42,502 nt of DNA from Aeoliella straminimaris (GCF_024054565.1 NZ_JAMXLR010000043.1:97501-140002); one strand, 5' to 3'. Shown: positions 8,576 through 17,859, numbered from the stretch's first letter. The notes: generated from the letters alone by a model not told the origin. Program-made: numbers and translations.

Positions 8576-11119
8576 CTAACGCATCGTCGCCAGCGTACCG
8601 CTATCGCTTAGCTGTTCTTCTTCTGCAGGGGGACGGGACAGCACAAAGGAATGATGGGGATTGCTGGCTCGCGCCCCAGCGGCGGCCAAGGCCTGCAACA
8701 CCTGAGTCTCCGAAACCGTGTCGCGCAGTACGATCACCTCGTCCGGTCGATCCGCGGGATAAATGGCCAACAGAGGAATCGTACGACTCTGAAGTTGCAA
8801 CAGGACATCTTCGATCTCTTGGTCCTTGTTCGTCCAGTCGGCTTTGATCGCATGGACGTCATTCGCACTGACCACCGACTTGACGGCCGGCACGTCGAGG
8901 GCCGTCAACAGATTCAGCTTACAAGTTGGACACCAATTGGCGGTGAACTCAACCATCACTACGTTGCCGCTCGCTCGCGACTGAGCAAGTTGTGCCGGGG
9001 TGTAGTTCTTCCACGGCAACTCGTTTTCGACCTCGAAGACGAATCCGAAATAGCCAACAAGTGTCGCCACTGCGAAACCGGACAACCAGGCGCCCCACTT
9101 CCTGGACGCGGACGCAGTGAACGGCTGCCTGCCGCCAAGCCAGCAGGCAAACCACAGCGCCACCAGCAGCGCCATGGTGGGAATGTAGTGATCCACGTGC
9201 AGTGTGGATAGCAGGTAAACCACCGTCCCCAGCAGCAGGAACGCCAAGAACTGTTTCAAAGTATCCATCCAGGGTCCTGGCTTGGGCATCCACCTAATGA
9301 GCGATGGGAAAGCGCCGATCACCAGGTAGGGAGACGCCATACCGAGACCGATGAACAGGAAGATCAAAAAGGTCATACTGGCCGGTTGGGTAATCGTGAA
9401 TCCAAACACCGGGCCCAAGAACGGGCCGCTGCAAGGCGTGGCCAGGATCGTGGTGAGGATACCTTTGAAGAAGGCTCCACCGAGGCCTTCGCGCGAGGCG
9501 AGTTGGGCGGCCGTGCCGGATCCGGTGAATCCCGGAAGCGGGATCTCCCATACGCCCAGGAAACTGAGCGCCATGATAAACACGAAAGCGGTCATCGAAA
9601 TCTTAAAGACCGGCTCGGTGTAGAGTTCGCCCCACTGGTAGCCGTAGAAAGCAGCCAGGGTGGCCAGCAGCATGAACACGAACAACAAACCGGCGACATA
9701 CGCAAGATTGAGGGCGAACACCCGACCACGACTTTCCCCGCCCTGCCGGGCAAACGACATGATCTTCAGGCCGATGACCGGCAGCACGCACGGCATGAAA
9801 TTCAAAATGAAGCCACCCAGCAATGCGGCCCCTATGATGAAGAACCAACTGGTGTCGCTCTTCACCGAGTTGCCTGAGAATTCGATGATCGTTGGTTGTT
9901 CGGGCCCCGGCGCAATTTGCAGGGTGCCGGCAATGGCCTTAGCCTGCTCGGCGGCCGATTTGTACTCCGCCGGCGTAAAGTTCACGGCGGCCGACGTCAC
10001 GTTGGCCGAGTCGCCAACATTCACCTTTACGTTGAATTCAGCTGCTCTGGATACCTCACAGGTTCCCTGACCATCTTCCGTGGACTCGCAGCCCTGATAG
10101 CCAATCAGTCCCTTAAGCTCGTAGGAACCGGGCTTCAGGTCGCTGGATACGTCGACCGGGACACGCCAAACCACTTCGTTCTCGTGGTAGCGGAGGCTGC
10201 CAAACTCGGGCAGCGGCGACTCTTTCTCCGTCACTTCGCCGATGGCCTGAGGCTGGTAGGCAACAAGTCCATCGGTGGACACGGGCGCGACGAGCGTGGG
10301 ACGGTTGGGCCCATCCCCCACTTCCTTGGCGTAGGTGTTAATGTGCCACGACTCAGGCATCTCGGCGCGTAAATACAGGTAGGTTCTTGCGCCAGGTTGC
10401 ACGGTGTTTGGTTCGAGCCAGCCATACCAGGTAACTACCGACTCGTCGGCACGGAACACACCCGCCTCGGCTGGCGGCTGCGGAACGGCTGGGGCTCTGC
10501 CCCCCCGTGCTGCGTTCGATTGGGTAACCACATTGGCCGACTTGCTGGTATCTAATGGGCCAATGGGTACACCCTCGCCCCGTTTGGCCTTGAAGTCGAC
10601 CGTTACCTGTTGGCATCCGGTATCGCAGGCCTGCATCTCAATGGTGCCGGCGATCTGCAATTTCTCGACGTCGACGCCTTTGGAGATTTCAATCGGCAGG
10701 TACCAGGTCACCTCGTCTTCGTACTCTTCAATGGTCTGGCCCGGCCACACCACTTCGTCGACGTGTTTCTTGGGTTCCGGGATCGAACGCCAGTTGCCAA
10801 TAGGTTTATAGTCGTCCGATTGGTCGAGACTGATCGTCGTCGGCAGTGGACCAGGCGTCTGCTGCGTCAGAGAGTAGATGTGAAACCCGGGATCGATATT
10901 GGCCGTGATCATCAGCACGGCCGGCCGTTCGTCGGTGGCAGGAGTAAACTGCGTGTTGACCTGCACTGGATCGCCACCAAGCGGATCGGCGCCGAAGCCA
11001 CCAAGATCGATGCCGCCGGGATCGAAACTATCGATATCGAACCCCTGTCCACTTGCCACGGAGGTGACCAGCAACGCAACACTCGCGACCAATAGACAGC
11101 CTAAACGCCTGATACTCAT
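8576..11119 (-). CDS. dsbD: DsbD-type protein-disulfide reductase
   Basis: An 847-residue membrane protein that carries electrons from cytoplasmic thioredoxin to exported proteins. I start at ATG 11119, which has AGGA about 7 bases upstream and gives a signal peptide (MSIRRLGCLLVASVALLVTS); a longer frame to 11209 is unsupported. The periplasmic part, about residues 45-390, appears to hold two DsbD-alpha/DsbC-like segments, more than the single domain of E. coli DsbD. The membrane core has the two expected cysteines in NFMPCVLPVIG (about C444) and ATPCSGPFLGP (about C563). The C-terminal thioredoxin domain has NWCPTCKLN (C730/C733). The divergent promoter region and the neighbouring phosphotransferase gene give no further clue about its clients. 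Confidence 0.92.
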   Translation of the reverse strand: MSIRRLGCLLVASVALLVTSVASGQGFDIDSFDPGGIDLGGFGADPLGGDPVQVNTQFTPATDERPAVLMITANIDPGFHIYSLTQQTPGPLPTTISLDQSDDYKPIGNWRSIPEPKKHVDEVVWPGQTIEEYEDEVTWYLPIEISKGVDVEKLQIAGTIEMQACDTGCQQVTVDFKAKRGEGVPIGPLDTSKSANVVTQSNAARGGRAPAVPQPPAEAGVFRADESVVTWYGWLEPNTVQPGARTYLYLRAEMPESWHINTYAKEVGDGPNRPTLVAPVSTDGLVAYQPQAIGEVTEKESPLPEFGSLRYHENEVVWRVPVDVSSDLKPGSYELKGLIGYQGCESTEDGQGTCEVSRAAEFNVKVNVGDSANVTSAAVNFTPAEYKSAAEQAKAIAGTLQIAPGPEQPTIIEFSGNSVKSDTSWFFIIGAALLGGFILNFMPCVLPVIGLKIMSFARQGGESRGRVFALNLAYVAGLLFVFMLLATLAAFYGYQWGELYTEPVFKISMTAFVFIMALSFLGVWEIPLPGFTGSGTAAQLASREGLGGAFFKGILTTILATPCSGPFLGPVFGFTITQPASMTFLIFLFIGLGMASPYLVIGAFPSLIRWMPKPGPWMDTLKQFLAFLLLGTVVYLLSTLHVDHYIPTMALLVALWFACWLGGRQPFTASASRKWGAWLSGFAVATLVGYFGFVFEVENELPWKNYTPAQLAQSRASGNVVMVEFTANWCPTCKLNLLTALDVPAVKSVVSANDVHAIKADWTNKDQEIEDVLLQLQSRTIPLLAIYPADRPDEVIVLRDTVSETQVLQALAAAGARASNPHHSFVLSRPPAEEEQLSDSGTLATMR

Positions 11120-11224
11120 AAGAATCCTACTGCAGGATGACCGAGGTGGGATTGGGTGGGGCGGGGAGGGATCTCCAATTCTACATGGCCCCGCCGACCA
11201 AGAAAACATCGTCTGTTGGGGGGT

Positions 11225-12232
11225 TTACGTGGTATTCGCCTCCCGCAGCAAGTGTGTTAGCCGCAGGGCGAAGTGCGACATTCGGTCGCATGCCGCCCGG
11301 GGAGCCGCGAAAACCCGCCGCTCGATGCCCAGCCAACGCAGCCAATTGGCCAGCGACAGCACGGTGCCGCTAGCACACAGGGCCCCCACAGCCCGGCTCT
11401 CGACCTCGCTGAGCGGACGTAACGCCGCGTAGGCCCGGATACCACCAGCCCACCAGTCGCGATGCTCGACGGTCGTACTGCCCAACAGCCGAGCCAGGTC
11501 GGCCATCGGCGTGTCGATCCGGGCAGTTGCGAAGTCCACCACTCCGGTCACCTGCTCATCCACCAGCAAAAAGTTGTTGTGCCAGGCGTCGCCCCAGGTC
11601 CATTGCCCTGCCAGTGGAACTGCCTGCAGCGGGGCAAGTTGCTGGCGAGCCACTTCGACCCCACGTAGAAGCGCCGCCCCCCAGTCGGGGCCAACAGGAC
11701 ACTTCACCGGCAATTCGCGGGAGTCGAGCCTACTGAAATGCCCATGCTGGCCGGCCTGCTGCAGGTCGGCGAGTGCCTCGAAATGGCGGCGAATCGCCAA
11801 CGGCTGCTCAGGCGCCGGCAGGTCGGCGGCAGTTAGGTGAAGCTCGGCGAGTGCCCGGCACATGGCCTCGAGCCGCTCGCAGCTAGGATGGGCCGCGAAG
11901 TCGGCCTCGCCTTCGAGCCACGGGGCAAGTTCCCAATGAAAACCGCCCGCTGGATAGAGCAGGGACGCGAATCGGCCACCGGTTGCCAAGGGCACCGGCA
12001 CGCGAAGTGATGCCTGCCTGGAGATGTGGGTAACTAACTTGCTCGCGGCTTCGGCTCGCGGCAAGTCGGAATTGGCCCACCCCCGCAGCGCAAATTGTGC
12101 TTTGTCCGTATCGATGCGCCACAACGGCTGGTCGCTCAACCGGCCGGAGCGAACCGGGACAGCGGAAGCTCCGGACCAGCAGGCATCCGGCCAGCCAAGT
12201 CGTACGATCTGGAGTGCTGTATCTGATTCCAC
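11225..12232 (-). CDS. phosphotransferase, aminoglycoside phosphotransferase (APH) fold
   Basis: A 335-residue cytoplasmic kinase-like protein of the APH/choline kinase superfamily. The catalytic loop is visible as TWGDAWHNNFLLVDEQVTG, where the APH family has H-G-D-x-x-x-x-N, and the metal-binding step follows as VVDFATARIDTP. The first residue of the motif is Trp rather than His. The N-terminal lobe has a beta-rich start (ALQIVRLGW, PLWRIDTDKAQFALRGW). Substrates of this superfamily include aminoglycosides, choline, homoserine and sugars, so antibiotic resistance should not be assumed. It follows in the same direction as, and upstream of, the dsbD-type gene with a 105-bp gap. It is divergent from the metalloprotease gene. 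Confidence 0.8.
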   Translation of the reverse strand: MESDTALQIVRLGWPDACWSGASAVPVRSGRLSDQPLWRIDTDKAQFALRGWANSDLPRAEAASKLVTHISRQASLRVPVPLATGGRFASLLYPAGGFHWELAPWLEGEADFAAHPSCERLEAMCRALAELHLTAADLPAPEQPLAIRRHFEALADLQQAGQHGHFSRLDSRELPVKCPVGPDWGAALLRGVEVARQQLAPLQAVPLAGQWTWGDAWHNNFLLVDEQVTGVVDFATARIDTPMADLARLLGSTTVEHRDWWAGGIRAYAALRPLSEVESRAVGALCASGTVLSLANWLRWLGIERRVFAAPRAACDRMSHFALRLTHLLREANTT

Positions 12233-12331
12233 GCCGGTTGGTTTCGGGTGACGGTTATGTCGGATGCAAAGAGCGGTGCGGGCCTACGGGTGCAGCAGCG
12301 GCCGCAAATATAGCGAGTTGGGAAGAATCCT

Positions 12332-12360
12332 TCGACAAAGACTCCTCCGTGAGGTATATT
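12332..12360 (+). promoter_or_regulatory. candidate sigma-70-type promoter of the metalloprotease gene
   Basis: TCGACA (12332-12337) and TATATT (12355-12360) are separated by exactly 17 bp. The spot is in the gap between the divergent phosphotransferase and metalloprotease genes, leaving a pyrimidine-rich leader of about 90 nt. Based on consensus matching only. Confidence 0.4.
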
Positions 12361-12457
12361 CTGGGGGTTCTCCCTAGCCCTCCCCATTTTACCCACCCGG
12401 TAAAACCTCCCCACCTCAAGGGCCCTACCCCCACCTCTCTACCCCAAGGCAATTGTT

Positions 12458-15211
12458 GTGTCTCACCTGCGTTTTCCGGCGATCTTGCTCACTTTGTCCC
12501 TGTCGATGACGTGTTGTTTGTCCGCGGTGGGTGCGGACGACGAAAAACAAGAAGGCCAATCCAACCAGAACACGGCGGACGCTTCGGCTAGCGAAGTGTC
12601 GGCCGAAAGCGAAGGTGGTAAGAAGGAGGACTCGAGCTCCAAGGGGGCCTCAGGCGATTCGGCGAAGCCGAAGTTCCCGCCCTACGACAAGGTGTTGAAG
12701 GACACCACCAGCAAGAGCGGCCTGTTGAAGCTGCACCAGGGCGAAGAGAAACTGTTCATCGAGCTGAAGCCCAGCGACTTCGACCAGGACTTCTTTGTCT
12801 TGATCACCATCGCCAAAGGCATCGGCCAGCGGCCGCTGCTGGGCGGCTTCAGCTGGGGCTTCGGCGACGACTGGGTTTGGCAGTTCCGCCGCGTGGGCGA
12901 CCGCGTGCAAGTGGTGCGACGCAACGTCCGTTTCACGGCCGATGGCGGCAGCCCGGCCGAACGTGCCGTGAAGCTGGCCTACACCGACAGCGTGCTGTTC
13001 AGTCTGCCAATCGCCACCACCGGCCCTGGCGGCAGCGTGGTGCTCGACTTAACTCCCGTATTCATGAGCGACCTGCCTCAGATCAGCCAGGTGCTTACGG
13101 GCTTTTCTTTTTCCCCTTCCAAGAGTAACTGGGCCGGCATCGAGGCCTATCCCAAGAACGTCGAAGTGCAGGTGGCGGCCACGTACGCCTCCAACGGCAG
13201 TTCCGACATTGAATCGGTTCCCGATACGCGGGGTGCCACCATTAACGTGCACTACTCGATCAGCCGCCTGCCGAAGACCAGCTACAAGCCTCGTTTGGCT
13301 GACGACCGGGTCGGTTACTTCCTGACCGTAGTAAAGGATTTCTCGAAGGCCGAGAACGAAGACCGTTTCGTCCGCTACATCAATCGTTGGCACTTGGAAA
13401 AATCGGACCCCAAGGCCGAAAAGTCACCTCCCAAAGAGCCCATTGTGTTCTGGCTCGAAAAGACGATTCCTTTCAAGTACCGCAAACCAATTCGCGATGG
13501 CATCGAGGAGTGGAACAAAGCGTTTGAAAAAGCGGGCTACTACAACGCTATTGAAGTGCGCCAGCAGCCGGACGACGCGACTTGGGAACCGGGCGACGTC
13601 CGCTACAACACATTCCGCTGGATCACTTCGAGTGCCGGCTTCGCCATGGGGCCCTCGCGCGTGAATCCGACGTCGGGCCAGATTCTCGATGCCGATATTA
13701 TTTTCGATGCCGACTTCCTACAGTTCTGGAAGCAGGAATACGAAACCTTCACGCCCGAAGGCATTGCTGCGATGACCGGCGGTCCGCTGGACATTCAATC
13801 GTACAAGCTGCAGCAGGCCATGCGTCCGCGACATCTACACGATGGTCACCACGCCGGTTGCGCCTGCAATCTTCTGCATGGCATGTCGCACCAGCTCGCC
13901 ATGGGCGCCACGGTGGCTGCTACCCGCAAGCGAAGCGCGGCCGACATGGACAAGATGATCATGCAGGGCTTGAAAGAAGTGACCATGCACGAGGTGGGGC
14001 ACACGCTCGGCCTGCGGCACAACTTCAAGGCCAGCACGCTGTACTCGATGGACGAGATCAACGACGTCGAAAAGACCAGCAAGACCGGCCTGACCGCCTC
14101 GGTAATGGACTACGCCCCGGTGAATATCGTCCCCAGCGATATGAAACAGGGCGACTATTATTCCACGACGATCGGCCCTTACGACTTCTGGGCCATCGAA
14201 TACGGCTACACGCCGATCAAGAGTTCCAAGCCGGAAGATGAGCTCGAAAAGCTTGGCAAGATCGCCTCGCGTAGCGGCGAGCCGGAGCTGGCTTACTCCA
14301 CCGACGAAGACACCCGCGGCATCGATCCCGATCCGCATAGCAACCGCTTCGACTTCTCCAACGACCTGGTCGACTACGCTCAACGCGAAGCCAAGCTAGT
14401 GGCCGAAACGCTGCCGACGATCGTAGAAGCATTGGTTGAAGAAGGCGACGGTTACGAGCGAGCTCGCCAAGGCTTCGGCGTGATGCTCTCTACGCACGGC
14501 AAGGCGATGTTCATTGCCTCCCGCTACGTGGGTGGCGTGTACGTGAGCCGCAGCCATAAGGGCGACGAAAAGGCCCCCGAGCCATTCGAGATGGTGCCGG
14601 CCGCCGAACAGCGCGAGGCCCTCGAGCTGCTGTGCGATCAGATGTTCTCGACTACGCCATTCAACTTCCCGCCCGAGCTGTACAGCAAGTTGGCCAGTTC
14701 GCACTGGAGCCACTGGGGCGTCGAAGACACCTACCGCTACGACTACCCGGCCCACGAAGCCATCCTGATGTGGCAGGAGCGGGTTTTGGATCAACTGACA
14801 TCGACACTCACGCTCACTCGTATCCACGACACCGAGCTGAAAGTATCGCCGGAAACCGACGTGCTGACTGTGGCCGAGCTTCTCACTACGCTGACCGACG
14901 CTATGTTCGCCGAACTTTCGACGGAGGACGATGAGCAAGAGTTCACGCTCCGCCAGCCCGCTATTAGCAGCATCCGCCGTAACATCCAGCGGGCGTACCT
15001 CGACCGGCTCAGCCAGTTGGCCCTGGGGACTTCGGCCCCTGAGGACTGCCAGTCGATGGCCTACAGCGAGCTAGGTCGCCTAAAAAAGCAGATCGACGGA
15101 TACCTGGAGCAATCCGGCGATTCGCTAGATCGCTACAGCCAGGCCCACCTCGAGGAAACTTCGGCCCGCATCGAGAAGGTCATGGACGCCCGCTTCACGG
15201 CCCGCCCGTAG
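12458..15211 (+). CDS. exported zinc-dependent metalloprotease (DUF5117/DUF4953-type)
   Basis: A 917-residue protein starting at GTG 12458, with AAGG eight bases upstream. Residues 1-27 are a signal peptide (FPAILLTLSLSMTCCLSAVGA). A polar D/E/S/K-rich linker follows to about residue 70. The next 250 residues contain FIELKPSDFDQDFFVLITIA and GFSWGFGDDWVWQFRRVGD, typical of the DUF5118/DUF5117 regions. The metzincin-like site TMHEVGHTLGLRHNF (HExxHxxGxxH, first His about residue 511) lies in the DUF4953-like catalytic region, and the downstream Met-turn candidate is SVMDYAPVN. The metal and catalytic residues are intact. It probably degrades or processes proteins outside the cytoplasm. The gene stands alone, with the P-II-like gene starting 100 bp later behind its own candidate promoter. 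Confidence 0.88.
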   Translation: MSHLRFPAILLTLSLSMTCCLSAVGADDEKQEGQSNQNTADASASEVSAESEGGKKEDSSSKGASGDSAKPKFPPYDKVLKDTTSKSGLLKLHQGEEKLFIELKPSDFDQDFFVLITIAKGIGQRPLLGGFSWGFGDDWVWQFRRVGDRVQVVRRNVRFTADGGSPAERAVKLAYTDSVLFSLPIATTGPGGSVVLDLTPVFMSDLPQISQVLTGFSFSPSKSNWAGIEAYPKNVEVQVAATYASNGSSDIESVPDTRGATINVHYSISRLPKTSYKPRLADDRVGYFLTVVKDFSKAENEDRFVRYINRWHLEKSDPKAEKSPPKEPIVFWLEKTIPFKYRKPIRDGIEEWNKAFEKAGYYNAIEVRQQPDDATWEPGDVRYNTFRWITSSAGFAMGPSRVNPTSGQILDADIIFDADFLQFWKQEYETFTPEGIAAMTGGPLDIQSYKLQQAMRPRHLHDGHHAGCACNLLHGMSHQLAMGATVAATRKRSAADMDKMIMQGLKEVTMHEVGHTLGLRHNFKASTLYSMDEINDVEKTSKTGLTASVMDYAPVNIVPSDMKQGDYYSTTIGPYDFWAIEYGYTPIKSSKPEDELEKLGKIASRSGEPELAYSTDEDTRGIDPDPHSNRFDFSNDLVDYAQREAKLVAETLPTIVEALVEEGDGYERARQGFGVMLSTHGKAMFIASRYVGGVYVSRSHKGDEKAPEPFEMVPAAEQREALELLCDQMFSTTPFNFPPELYSKLASSHWSHWGVEDTYRYDYPAHEAILMWQERVLDQLTSTLTLTRIHDTELKVSPETDVLTVAELLTTLTDAMFAELSTEDDEQEFTLRQPAISSIRRNIQRAYLDRLSQLALGTSAPEDCQSMAYSELGRLKKQIDGYLEQSGDSLDRYSQAHLEETSARIEKVMDARFTARP

Positions 15212-15231
15212 GGTCGGCATCCCGAACGGTC

Positions 15232-15260
15232 TTCGATAGCCACCGGCAATTCGTTATCAT
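15232..15260 (+). promoter_or_regulatory. candidate promoter of the P-II-like gene
   Basis: TTCGAT (15232-15237) and TATCAT (15255-15260) with a 17-bp spacer, about 50 bp ahead of ATG 15312. Consensus resemblance only. Confidence 0.3.
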
Positions 15261-15311
15261 CCAAGGTGTTGAAACCGCATAAGCGGCAAGCACCAGGCGG
15301 AGGGTAAACGG

Positions 15312-15659
15312 ATGAAATTAATTTGGGCAGTCATACAGCCCACCAAGCTGGCCTCGGTCGAGAAGGCGCTGGCCAACGTCGGCGTCACCCGCATGACGGT
15401 GCTCGACGCGATGGGCTACGCCCGGCAGCGAGGACACATCGAAACGTATCGTGGCCACGAGTACGAAACAAACCTGCTGCGCAAAGTGCAGATCGAGATC
15501 GCTGTGAACGACGACTTCGTCGATCGCACGGTCGCCTGCCTGGAAGAACACGCCCGCAGTAGCGTCGAAGGACACATCGGCGACGGCAAGGTGTTCGTAT
15601 TGCCGCTGGAGCGATCCATCCAGATCAGCGATGGCCAAGAAGGCCCGGGGGCAGTTTGA
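15312..15659 (+). CDS. P-II family nitrogen regulatory protein, divergent
   Basis: A 115-residue P-II-type signalling protein with GGAGGG (15299-15304) before ATG 15312. P-II trimers sense ATP/ADP and 2-oxoglutarate and control nitrogen transport or enzymes. The T-loop is recognisable: GYARQRGHIETYRGHEY has Gln39 and Tyr51, the residue uridylylated in many bacteria, and Lys58 is kept. It differs from GlnB in several places: Gly37 is Ala, Lys40 is Arg, the B-loop before GDGKVFV has three extra residues and a His where GlnB has Lys85, and the C-terminal arginines are partly replaced (ERSIQISDG). It may be a P-II relative with altered ligand behaviour. No amtB or glnA is next to it; a small receiver-like gene overlaps its stop codon. 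Confidence 0.85.
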   Translation: MKLIWAVIQPTKLASVEKALANVGVTRMTVLDAMGYARQRGHIETYRGHEYETNLLRKVQIEIAVNDDFVDRTVACLEEHARSSVEGHIGDGKVFVLPLERSIQISDGQEGPGAV

Positions 15660-16009
15660 GTACGCTACTCGCCGTGACGAACGACCTGATGGCTACCGCG
15701 CCGATCGAACATGCCGCCCGGCAGTTGGGTGCATCGTGCCGGTCGGCCACCGCGGCCCAGCTAGACGACCTTCAGCTGCCCGAACCTCCCCAACTGGTGG
15801 TACTCGACCTGACCGTTTCGAGCGACGTCGCCAGTACCGTTCAGGCGATCCGCAGCGTGGTCGGTTTCGAAGCACCAATCGTGGCCTTCGGACCGCACGT
15901 GCACGAAGCGATACTCCAGGCCGCCGACGACGCTGGTTGCGCCCGCGTGCTGACACGCGGGCAATTTCACCGCGACATGGTGAGTGTGCTGGGAGAGTTT
16001 CTCGACTAG
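15656..16009 (+). CDS. small receiver-like (CheY-fold) protein, degenerate
   Basis: A 117-residue protein whose TTG start overlaps the stop of the P-II-like gene (TTGA), indicating translational coupling. The pattern of alternating hydrophobic strands and helices (LLAVTND, LVVLDLTVS, PIVAFGPHV, CARVLTRGQF) matches a response-regulator receiver fold. An Asp in LVVLDL sits where the phosphorylated Asp is expected, but the conserved Thr/Ser and Lys positions are not evident, so it is probably a pseudo-receiver. There is no output domain. It likely acts through protein contact, perhaps with the P-II-like protein; that link is inference from overlap only. Confidence 0.65.
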   Translation: MSTLLAVTNDLMATAPIEHAARQLGASCRSATAAQLDDLQLPEPPQLVVLDLTVSSDVASTVQAIRSVVGFEAPIVAFGPHVHEAILQAADDAGCARVLTRGQFHRDMVSVLGEFLD

Positions 16010-16037
16010 TCGCAGCTAGGGGCGACGGATCCTAATT

Positions 16038-17111
16038 CTAAGCCGCGTCCGATTGTTCGTCGAACTCGGGTACTCCCGTAGGGCCTTGGCGAAGTCGGGG
16101 GATGCCACCGTCGTACTCGTTGGGATCGATGAAGACCTCGTCCGTGTGCACCCCGTCGACATCCTGGCGACGGAGCAAATAGATGCCCGTCGAAGAGGTC
16201 CAGCCGAAAGCCGTCAGGTATACACCCACCAGGGTGAGCGCCAGGGAGTTCCACCCAGCAATGGTCTGCTGGGACCATTCGTTGTCGGGAGTACCGGCCG
16301 CAATTTCACAGGCTATGGTGGCAATCGTCGCAAGCGCCGAAGCACCTCCCGCACAGCCTACGGCCATCAATGCCACTAGCGCAACGTAGCCCATCAGCCG
16401 TAACGGCTTCTGGTAGATGTAGGCAAACATCCGGCTCACTGCGTCGAAGGCATCGCTGCCATCCGTAGCCGCAGCGGCCCAAATCAGGGGCCAACCAATC
16501 GCGGCAGCAATCGCGTACAGCGAAGCGATCACGGCCACCACGATGACGATGGGCCAAACGACCGCCACCGCGGCCGACAGCCAGGAGATTTCCATCGCCA
16601 GACGAACCACCATCAGCGGCAGCGAAATGACCACCAGCCCCGCAATCAACAACAGCGGACCACCGAGAAAGCCCGAACGCAGTCGCCAGGCAAACCGGAC
16701 AGAGGATTCGATATCGGGGCTTTCGTTACGTGTGAGGGCAAGCGCAGCAATGCGAACAATGGCCCCACCCAAAATGCCCCACACGGCGAGTCGGATCGCG
16801 CAGCGGATCAAGTTGGCAACAACATGTTCACCACCGGCGAGTTGCATAAACGGATCGGCAAAGCCCAGAATCATCGCCTGGAGGGTGTAGAGAGTGGACT
16901 CCGCGAAGCCTGCGAAGCCAGCGACTTTCGCTGTTGGCTGAGGCGCAACCGGGATTCCCAGTAGCTGGTCGCCCAACCAAACGAGTAGCACGGCCGCAGC
17001 CGCCAGCAGCAGCACTCGTCCCCGCAGCGCGATGGCGGGCGTCTTGAGCAAGAGGAGCCACGACCAAGTTGTTGTGTGTTGTCTGGCGGAAGTAGACGGA
17101 TTAGCAGACAT
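16038..17111 (-). CDS. polytopic membrane protein of unknown function
   Basis: A 357-residue protein. ATG 17111 is chosen because AAGGA lies just upstream; the frame opens at 17162. Six or seven hydrophobic segments are visible, among them VLLLAAAAVLLVWLGDQLLG, LIRCAIRLAVWGILGGAIV, GGPLLLIAGLVVISLPLMVV, VWPIVIVVAVIASLYAIAAA and LMGYVALVALMAVGCAGGAS. The C-terminal 45 residues are polar and probably cytoplasmic (RRQDVDGVHTDEVFID). I do not recognise a catalytic motif. The gene converges with the receiver-like gene, with only 28 bp between them. Confidence 0.7.
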   Translation of the reverse strand: MSANPSTSARQHTTTWSWLLLLKTPAIALRGRVLLLAAAAVLLVWLGDQLLGIPVAPQPTAKVAGFAGFAESTLYTLQAMILGFADPFMQLAGGEHVVANLIRCAIRLAVWGILGGAIVRIAALALTRNESPDIESSVRFAWRLRSGFLGGPLLLIAGLVVISLPLMVVRLAMEISWLSAAVAVVWPIVIVVAVIASLYAIAAAIGWPLIWAAAATDGSDAFDAVSRMFAYIYQKPLRLMGYVALVALMAVGCAGGASALATIATIACEIAAGTPDNEWSQQTIAGWNSLALTLVGVYLTAFGWTSSTGIYLLRRQDVDGVHTDEVFIDPNEYDGGIPRLRQGPTGVPEFDEQSDAA

Positions 17112-17190
17112 GCGGGTCCTTCGCGTACTCTTCGAGATAGCATCCATGCGGCGAAAACGCACCGCAAAGTATAGCCCGCCAGCTATGCTA

Positions 17191-17216
17191 CGCCTACGCC
17201 GATCGAGGTGCTAGCA
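17191..17216. repeat. GGTGCTAGCA-containing intergenic repeat, copy 1
   Basis: CGCCTACGCCGAT followed after a few bases by GGTGCTAGCA. The same pair occurs at 17860-17887, and on the minus strand both copies are followed by GGGCTATA. It lies just beyond the 3' end of the lipoprotein gene. Confidence 0.6.
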
Positions 17217-17246
17217 TCTGACGTGACGTTGCCGCAGAATGGCTGA

Positions 17247-17801
17247 TCAACTGACAAAAGTATTGTGCTTGGCACGAATCGGCTTTCCGCGATGCCCCCG
17301 CCTCATCCTCAGCCTATCGAACTTCTGGGAGAAGACCGTTATACCAGGACCGTTCTGCCACCCCTCTATCAGTTCTTCACTCAGAGGTTCCACGGTGAGT
17401 ATTCCATCTCGATGCTCCGCCATGCAGAGCATTTGAATAGCGCCGCTCAACTGCACTCCTCCCGCTTCCACCAGGGAGATCTCGAGCATGCAAGTTTCGG
17501 GCTGGCCCTGCACGGGCCAAGCATTCAGATGTAACACCTTGTCACCAACTCGCAGCACGAACAGGTCATCGGCTTCCGATGTGATAACCCAAGAATCATT
17601 GCTCTCGGGTTTTTCTTGGCTCGCACCAGTTGCCTCGTCGAAGGTCCATTCTCCGGTCAGCCACTGCGGCGATTCCCTCGTGTCGAATGTCACCACATGG
17701 GTAGGCATTCCGGCAATCATTTTCCAAGTGCATCCCGAACAAGCCGCGACCACTATGGCTACAAAGCACCACAATGGAGACGACGGCCGCATAGTCTGCA
17801 C
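17247..17801 (-). CDS. predicted lipoprotein, function unknown
   Basis: A 184-residue protein (ATG 17801; ATG 17792 is also possible). The N-terminus WCFVAIVVAACSGC has a lipobox, with a cysteine after VAA and another after SG, suggesting lipidation and anchoring in a membrane. The rest (FDTRESPQWLTGEWTFDE, WVITSEADDLFVLRVGDKVL, VQLSGAIQMLCMAEHRDGIL) resembles small planctomycete lipoproteins that score the fit of a linear description, with no known enzymatic motif. It ends in a basic RMRRGHRGKPIRAKH tail. It lies downstream of yacG in the same direction, behind a palindromic repeat. Confidence 0.6.
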   Translation of the reverse strand: MQTMRPSSPLWCFVAIVVAACSGCTWKMIAGMPTHVVTFDTRESPQWLTGEWTFDEATGASQEKPESNDSWVITSEADDLFVLRVGDKVLHLNAWPVQGQPETCMLEISLVEAGGVQLSGAIQMLCMAEHRDGILTVEPLSEELIEGWQNGPGITVFSQKFDRLRMRRGHRGKPIRAKHNTFVS

Positions 17802-17859
17802 CCAGCTGTCCGTAGAATTGGAGAACGAGAGAAGCCGTTATAGCCCTTTGGGCTCAGTC

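Noticed and set aside
11225..12232. Aminoglycoside resistance gene
   Set aside because: Only the general APH-fold motifs are visible; nothing indicates an antibiotic substrate and there is no mobile-element context.
17266..17281. TTGGCACG followed by weak -12 on the plus strand
   Set aside because: The -12 GC is not at the required distance and the site is inside the lipoprotein gene on the other strand.
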